This document shows positions 8,337-10,324 of a DNA stretch of 10,324 nt, piece after piece. A program made the position numbers and the translations under genes. This DNA is from Planctomycetota bacterium. Its GTDB lineage: Bacteria > Planctomycetota > UBA1135 > UBA2386. Numbering within the stretch: position 1 is the first letter of the stretch; each line of letters begins with the position of its first letter. Location: positions 1-10,324 of the forward strand of contig JAGQQZ010000546.1 in the NCBI GenBank assembly GCA_020425915.1, read 5' to 3'. A model generated the notes under the pieces. The model worked only from the letters and a program-made list of their open reading frames with translations, had not been told where the DNA came from and searched no databases.

Positions 8337-8365
8337 GCGCCCGGAAGTGGACTCGAACCGGGCGC
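8337..8365 (-). repeat. Strong hairpin between the dksA-like gene and the lipoprotein gene
   Basis: GCGCCCGG (8337-8344) and CCGGGCGC (8358-8365) are a perfect 8-bp, all-GC stem with a 13-base loop, in the 73-base gap between the two genes. No T-run follows on the minus strand, so it is more likely a processing, stability or attenuation element than a full terminator. It ends 23 bases before the lipoprotein ATG. Confidence 0.5.
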
Positions 8366-8386
8366 TTTCGCGGCGCGCGTTCGGGA

Positions 8387-8821
8387 TCAGGCGATCTCGC
8401 GATCCTGCTCCAGCCCGGCCTGACTCTCGACGCAGTTGCGCGCCCAGGGGATGTACTCGAGCCGTTCCTTCGGGATCCAAGGATCGTGCTTCTTGCCCTT
8501 CTGCTGCTTGCGACGACACATCGACGGGTCGTCCGCGCAGAACAGGCACATGCCGTACGGTTGCTCGCCATCGCCGTCGATCCGGTCGAGGGACTCCTCG
8601 ATCATCTGGATCGTCTCTTCCTCGTTCTCGATCAGGCCGAGGAGGAAGCTCTGGTCGTAGTTGTCGGTCCCCTGGTCGGCCAGGTGATCGACCGAGGAGT
8701 CCTGCTCCGACGCCCGGAGGGCTTCGTCGCGCATCGAACCAACGTCACCTCGCAGGCTCGCGAGATGGGACTGCAGCAGCTTCTTGTACTTGTTGAGCTC
8801 GGCCTTCGTCGGTTTTGGCAT
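8387..8821 (-). CDS. TraR/DksA-family zinc-finger protein with atypical finger
   Basis: DksA-family proteins enter the RNA polymerase secondary channel and adjust transcription, in many bacteria together with ppGpp. The product has 144 residues. Residues 8-85 are a predicted coiled-coil hairpin whose tip region reads DHLADQGTDNYDQ (45-57), resembling the acidic D-x-x-D tip of DksA. The C-terminal finger keeps YGMCLFC (C92, C95) and RLEYIPWARNC (C130). The expected fourth cysteine, at 133, is Ser (NCVESQ, codon AGT at 8423-8425). An insert of about 20 residues (98-117) breaks the finger and carries another cysteine, C102, with many lysines. C102 may complete the site, or zinc binding may be altered. 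The ATG at 8821 has no Shine-Dalgarno. A good promoter lies upstream (8936-8964). It heads the operon with the His-rich lipoprotein and lspA. Whether it works as true DksA cannot be told. Confidence 0.9.
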   Translation of the reverse strand: MPKPTKAELNKYKKLLQSHLASLRGDVGSMRDEALRASEQDSSVDHLADQGTDNYDQSFLLGLIENEEETIQMIEESLDRIDGDGEQPYGMCLFCADDPSMCRRKQQKGKKHDPWIPKERLEYIPWARNCVESQAGLEQDREIA

Positions 8822-8923
8822 CGGTCGAATTCGCTGGATGCTGAGGTCTCAGGGGGGCGCGGTTGCGGGGTTTCTCGGGCACTTCCAGACCTCGAACCCC
8901 TCCATTTGCTCGATCGCTCCGGA

Positions 8924-8953
8924 TCGGGGGCGCGGACCATACGGCGCCCCCGA
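8924..8953. promoter_or_regulatory. Perfect 10-bp inverted repeat around the -10 of the dksA-like promoter
   Basis: TCGGGGGCGC (8924-8933) and GCGCCCCCGA (8944-8953) are exact inverted copies. The 10-base spacer contains the whole -10 hexamer (8936-8941), one arm lies in the -35/-10 spacer, and the other covers the expected transcription start. A dimeric regulator binding here would block RNA polymerase. No T-run on either strand, so terminator function is unlikely. Confidence 0.6.
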
Positions 8954-8964
8954 GCGCCGGTCAA
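8936..8964 (-). promoter_or_regulatory. Sigma-70-type promoter for the dksA-like-lipoprotein-lspA operon
   Basis: The minus strand has TTGACC at 8959-8964 (five of six to TTGACA) and TATGGT at 8936-8941 (four of six to TATAAT, with the key T, A and last T kept), separated by exactly 17 bases. Transcription would start near 8929 and give a leader of about 108 bases before the ATG at 8821. This is the best-formed promoter in the window. Confidence 0.6.
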
Positions 8965-9075
8965 GCTGGAGCGAACTTCGTGACTTCCAGCCCGAAACGC
9001 GCACGATGGTCGGCCTGGCCCGCGACGCGCAGCGGCCCACGAAGCACGTCGACAGGCGCGCTGACGGGCGAAGAC

Positions 9076-9079
9076 GAGG
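9076..9079 (+). promoter_or_regulatory. Ribosome binding site that fixes the xer TTG start
   Basis: GAGG lies seven bases before the TTG at 9087. The alternative in-frame ATG at 9006 has no such site and would add 27 low-complexity residues. Confidence 0.65.
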
Positions 9080-9086
9080 CGAATTC

Positions 9087-9992
9087 TTGACGACCGAAAA
9101 CCGACGGAGACTGGCCGAGTTCCTCGTGTTCCTCGGAGCCGAGCTGCAGCTGTCCAAGCACACGGTCGCAGCCTACCGGCGAGACCTCGAACGATTGTTG
9201 TCCGAGGAACCCGCGACCGAGCTCCCGGACCGCGAGTCGATCCTCCAGCACCTCGGCGGACTCCGACGCACACACGCGCCCGCATCCGTGGTCCGCGCGA
9301 TCGCGGCGATCCGCGGGTTCTACAAGTTTCTCCTCGCCGAAGGCGCGATCGAGACCGACCCGACCGAGGGACTGCTCGGCGTCCGCCGCGAGCAGCAGCT
9401 GCCGAAATCGCTGAGCCGACGAGTGCTGGAGCGGCTTCTGGCCGACGGCGTCGGCGCGGACGACACACCGCTCGGGCTGCGCGACCGCTGCATCCTCCAC
9501 GTCATGTACGCGACCGGCTGCCGCGTTTCCGAGGTCACGGGACTGCGCGTGGACGGCTACCTGCGGGACCACGCGTTCCTCAGGTTGCTCGGCAAGGGCG
9601 ACAAGGAACGGCTCACCCCGCTCTCACCGATCGCCGTCGAGTTGCTGGATCGCTACCTGACCGAGGCACGCCCGCTGCTCGCGCAGCGCCGGCGCGTCGT
9701 CGACCGAGTGGCCGAGGACGCGATGTTCCTGTCCCACACGGGCCGTCGCCTCGACCGGCAGCGAATCTACCAAGTGGTCCGGCGGGCCGCGGACCGGGCA
9801 GGCCTCCGCGTCGCGTGCTCACCACACACGCTCCGACACTCCTTCGCCACCCACCTCGTCGAGGGCGGCGCGGATCTCCGTGTCATCCAGGAGATCCTCG
9901 GGCACGCGTCACTCGCTACCACGCAGATCTACACCCACGTCGACCGCGATCGACTGCGGTCGACGCACGAGCGCTTTCACCCGCGCGGTTGA
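9087..9992 (+). CDS. xerD: Tyrosine recombinase of the XerC/XerD type
   Basis: XerC and XerD resolve chromosome dimers by cutting and joining DNA at the dif site near the replication terminus. The 301-residue product has the family length. Residues 8-100 form the N-terminal core-binding SAM-like domain (KHTVAAYRRDL, 24-34) and residues 105-295 the catalytic domain. All active residues are present: R146 (GCRVSEV), K170 (LGKGDKER), H247 and R250 (PHTLRHSFATHL), H273 (LGHASL) and the nucleophile Y282 (QIYTHV). The start is TTG at 9087, with GAGG seven bases upstream. It is divergent from the dksA-like gene, with 265 bases between them, and its last 16 bases overlap the 3' end of uvrC on the other strand. 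No mobile element surrounds it, so a housekeeping role is likely. XerC and XerD cannot be told apart safely, and the symbol is the better guess. Confidence 0.9.
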   Translation: MTTENRRRLAEFLVFLGAELQLSKHTVAAYRRDLERLLSEEPATELPDRESILQHLGGLRRTHAPASVVRAIAAIRGFYKFLLAEGAIETDPTEGLLGVRREQQLPKSLSRRVLERLLADGVGADDTPLGLRDRCILHVMYATGCRVSEVTGLRVDGYLRDHAFLRLLGKGDKERLTPLSPIAVELLDRYLTEARPLLAQRRRVVDRVAEDAMFLSHTGRRLDRQRIYQVVRRAADRAGLRVACSPHTLRHSFATHLVEGGADLRVIQEILGHASLATTQIYTHVDRDRLRSTHERFHPRG

Positions 9993-10324
9993 TCGCCATC
10001 GTCGTGCTCGGTGTCTCGTAGACTCTGGAACACGGCCTCTGCGACCGCGTCGGGTACGACCGCGCGCAGCTGCTCGAGGCTCGCCGAACCCACACCCTGC
10101 AGCGAACCGAACTCGCGGAGCAGCTTCCGCCGGCGCGCCGGTCCGACTCCCGGAATCCCGTCGAGCCGACTCGTCAGGGATTCCCGCCGCTTCCGGTGGT
10201 ACGTGATCGCGAACCGGTGCGCCTCGTCGCGGATGCGCAGCAGGAGGAACAGCGCCTGACTGGACCGCGGCAGGATGACGGGGAACGGATCGCCCGACAG
10301 CCAGACCTCCTCGAGCCGCTTCGC
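9977..10324 (-). CDS. uvrC: Excinuclease ABC subunit C, C-terminal fragment (5' end outside window)
   Basis: UvrC is the nuclease of nucleotide excision repair; with UvrB it cuts DNA on both sides of a lesion. The last 115 codons and stop are present. They begin AKRLEEVWLSGDPFPVILPR and continue with LLRIRDEAHRFAITYHRKRR, the end of the RNase H-like nuclease domain that makes the 5' cut, with its conserved His in DEAHRFA. Next is a helix-hairpin-helix, LDGIPGVGPARRRKLLREFG, for DNA binding. The second hairpin is poor (AVVPDAVAEAVFQSL lacks the usual G-x-G). A short Asp-rich tail, TEHDDGDQPRG, ends the protein. It overlaps the xer gene tail-to-tail by 16 bases (9977-9992). The frame is open to the window edge with no sign of damage. 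Confidence 0.95.
   Translation of the reverse strand, partial: AKRLEEVWLSGDPFPVILPRSSQALFLLLRIRDEAHRFAITYHRKRRESLTSRLDGIPGVGPARRRKLLREFGSLQGVGSASLEQLRAVVPDAVAEAVFQSLRDTEHDDGDQPRG

Noticed and set aside
8347..8361. Minus-strand GGTTCGAGTCC, which looks like the T-arm of a tRNA
   Set aside because: The required T-stem does not pair (CCCGG against CCACT), there is no CCA, D-arm or anticodon arm, and the bases are part of a longer 8-bp hairpin.
9006..9086. ATG at 9006 as the xer start
   Set aside because: No ribosome binding site, and the extra residues are Arg-rich and outside the family; TTG at 9087 has GAGG seven bases upstream.
9087..9992. Tyrosine recombinase as the integrase of a mobile element
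   Set aside because: Its length and motifs fit housekeeping XerC/XerD, the neighbours are core genes, and there are no attachment repeats or tRNA nearby.

Overview
The window is high-GC bacterial chromosome with a dense, ordinary housekeeping and envelope layout. Ten protein-coding genes are well supported, two of them cut by the window edges, plus one doubtful micro-ORF. There are no rRNA or tRNA genes, CRISPR arrays, insertion sequences or prophage genes. The organism makes lipopolysaccharide (Kdo transferase) and lipoproteins, so it has a Gram-negative-type envelope. High GC, frequent GTG/TTG starts, an LspA gene close to a DksA/TraR-family gene, and a C-terminal receiver protein of unfamiliar architecture suggest a Planctomycetota-like lineage. 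That assignment is an inference and has not been tested.

Layout. Positions 1-229 (-): N-terminal part of a CxxC/CC putative zinc-binding protein with its own promoter-like site. 395-1558 (-): metK. 1559-1924: the only long gene-poor stretch; it holds hairpins and a doubtful 32-residue hydrophobic ORF on the + strand. 1925-7418 (-): a likely operon, read from high to low coordinates: response regulator, 101-residue secreted protein, secA, waaA/kdtA. 7559-8821 (-): a second likely operon: dksA-like zinc-finger protein, a 55-residue His-rich lipoprotein, lspA. 9087-9992 (+): tyrosine recombinase xerC/xerD, divergent from the dksA-like gene and overlapping tail-to-tail with the 3' end of uvrC (9977-10324, -).

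How the genes fit together. Both central operons serve the envelope. One combines a phospho-acceptor receiver protein, a small exported protein, the Sec motor ATPase and the Kdo transferase of lipid A synthesis. The other joins a small lipoprotein to the peptidase that would mature it, through a GTGA start/stop overlap.

The most interesting candidate is the 101-residue gene directly upstream of secA. It has an export signal with an Ala-Ser-Ala cleavage site and ends in Pro-Arg-Ala-Pro-stop, and three hairpins fill the 118 bases before secA. This is the arrangement of SecM-type secretion monitors that control secA through force-sensitive translation arrest, and the terminus resembles the RAPP/RAPG arrest motifs. 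A second pattern is that two promoter-like sites (before the dksA-like gene and before the response regulator operon) place the -10 hexamer in the 9-10 base loop of a GC-rich inverted repeat.
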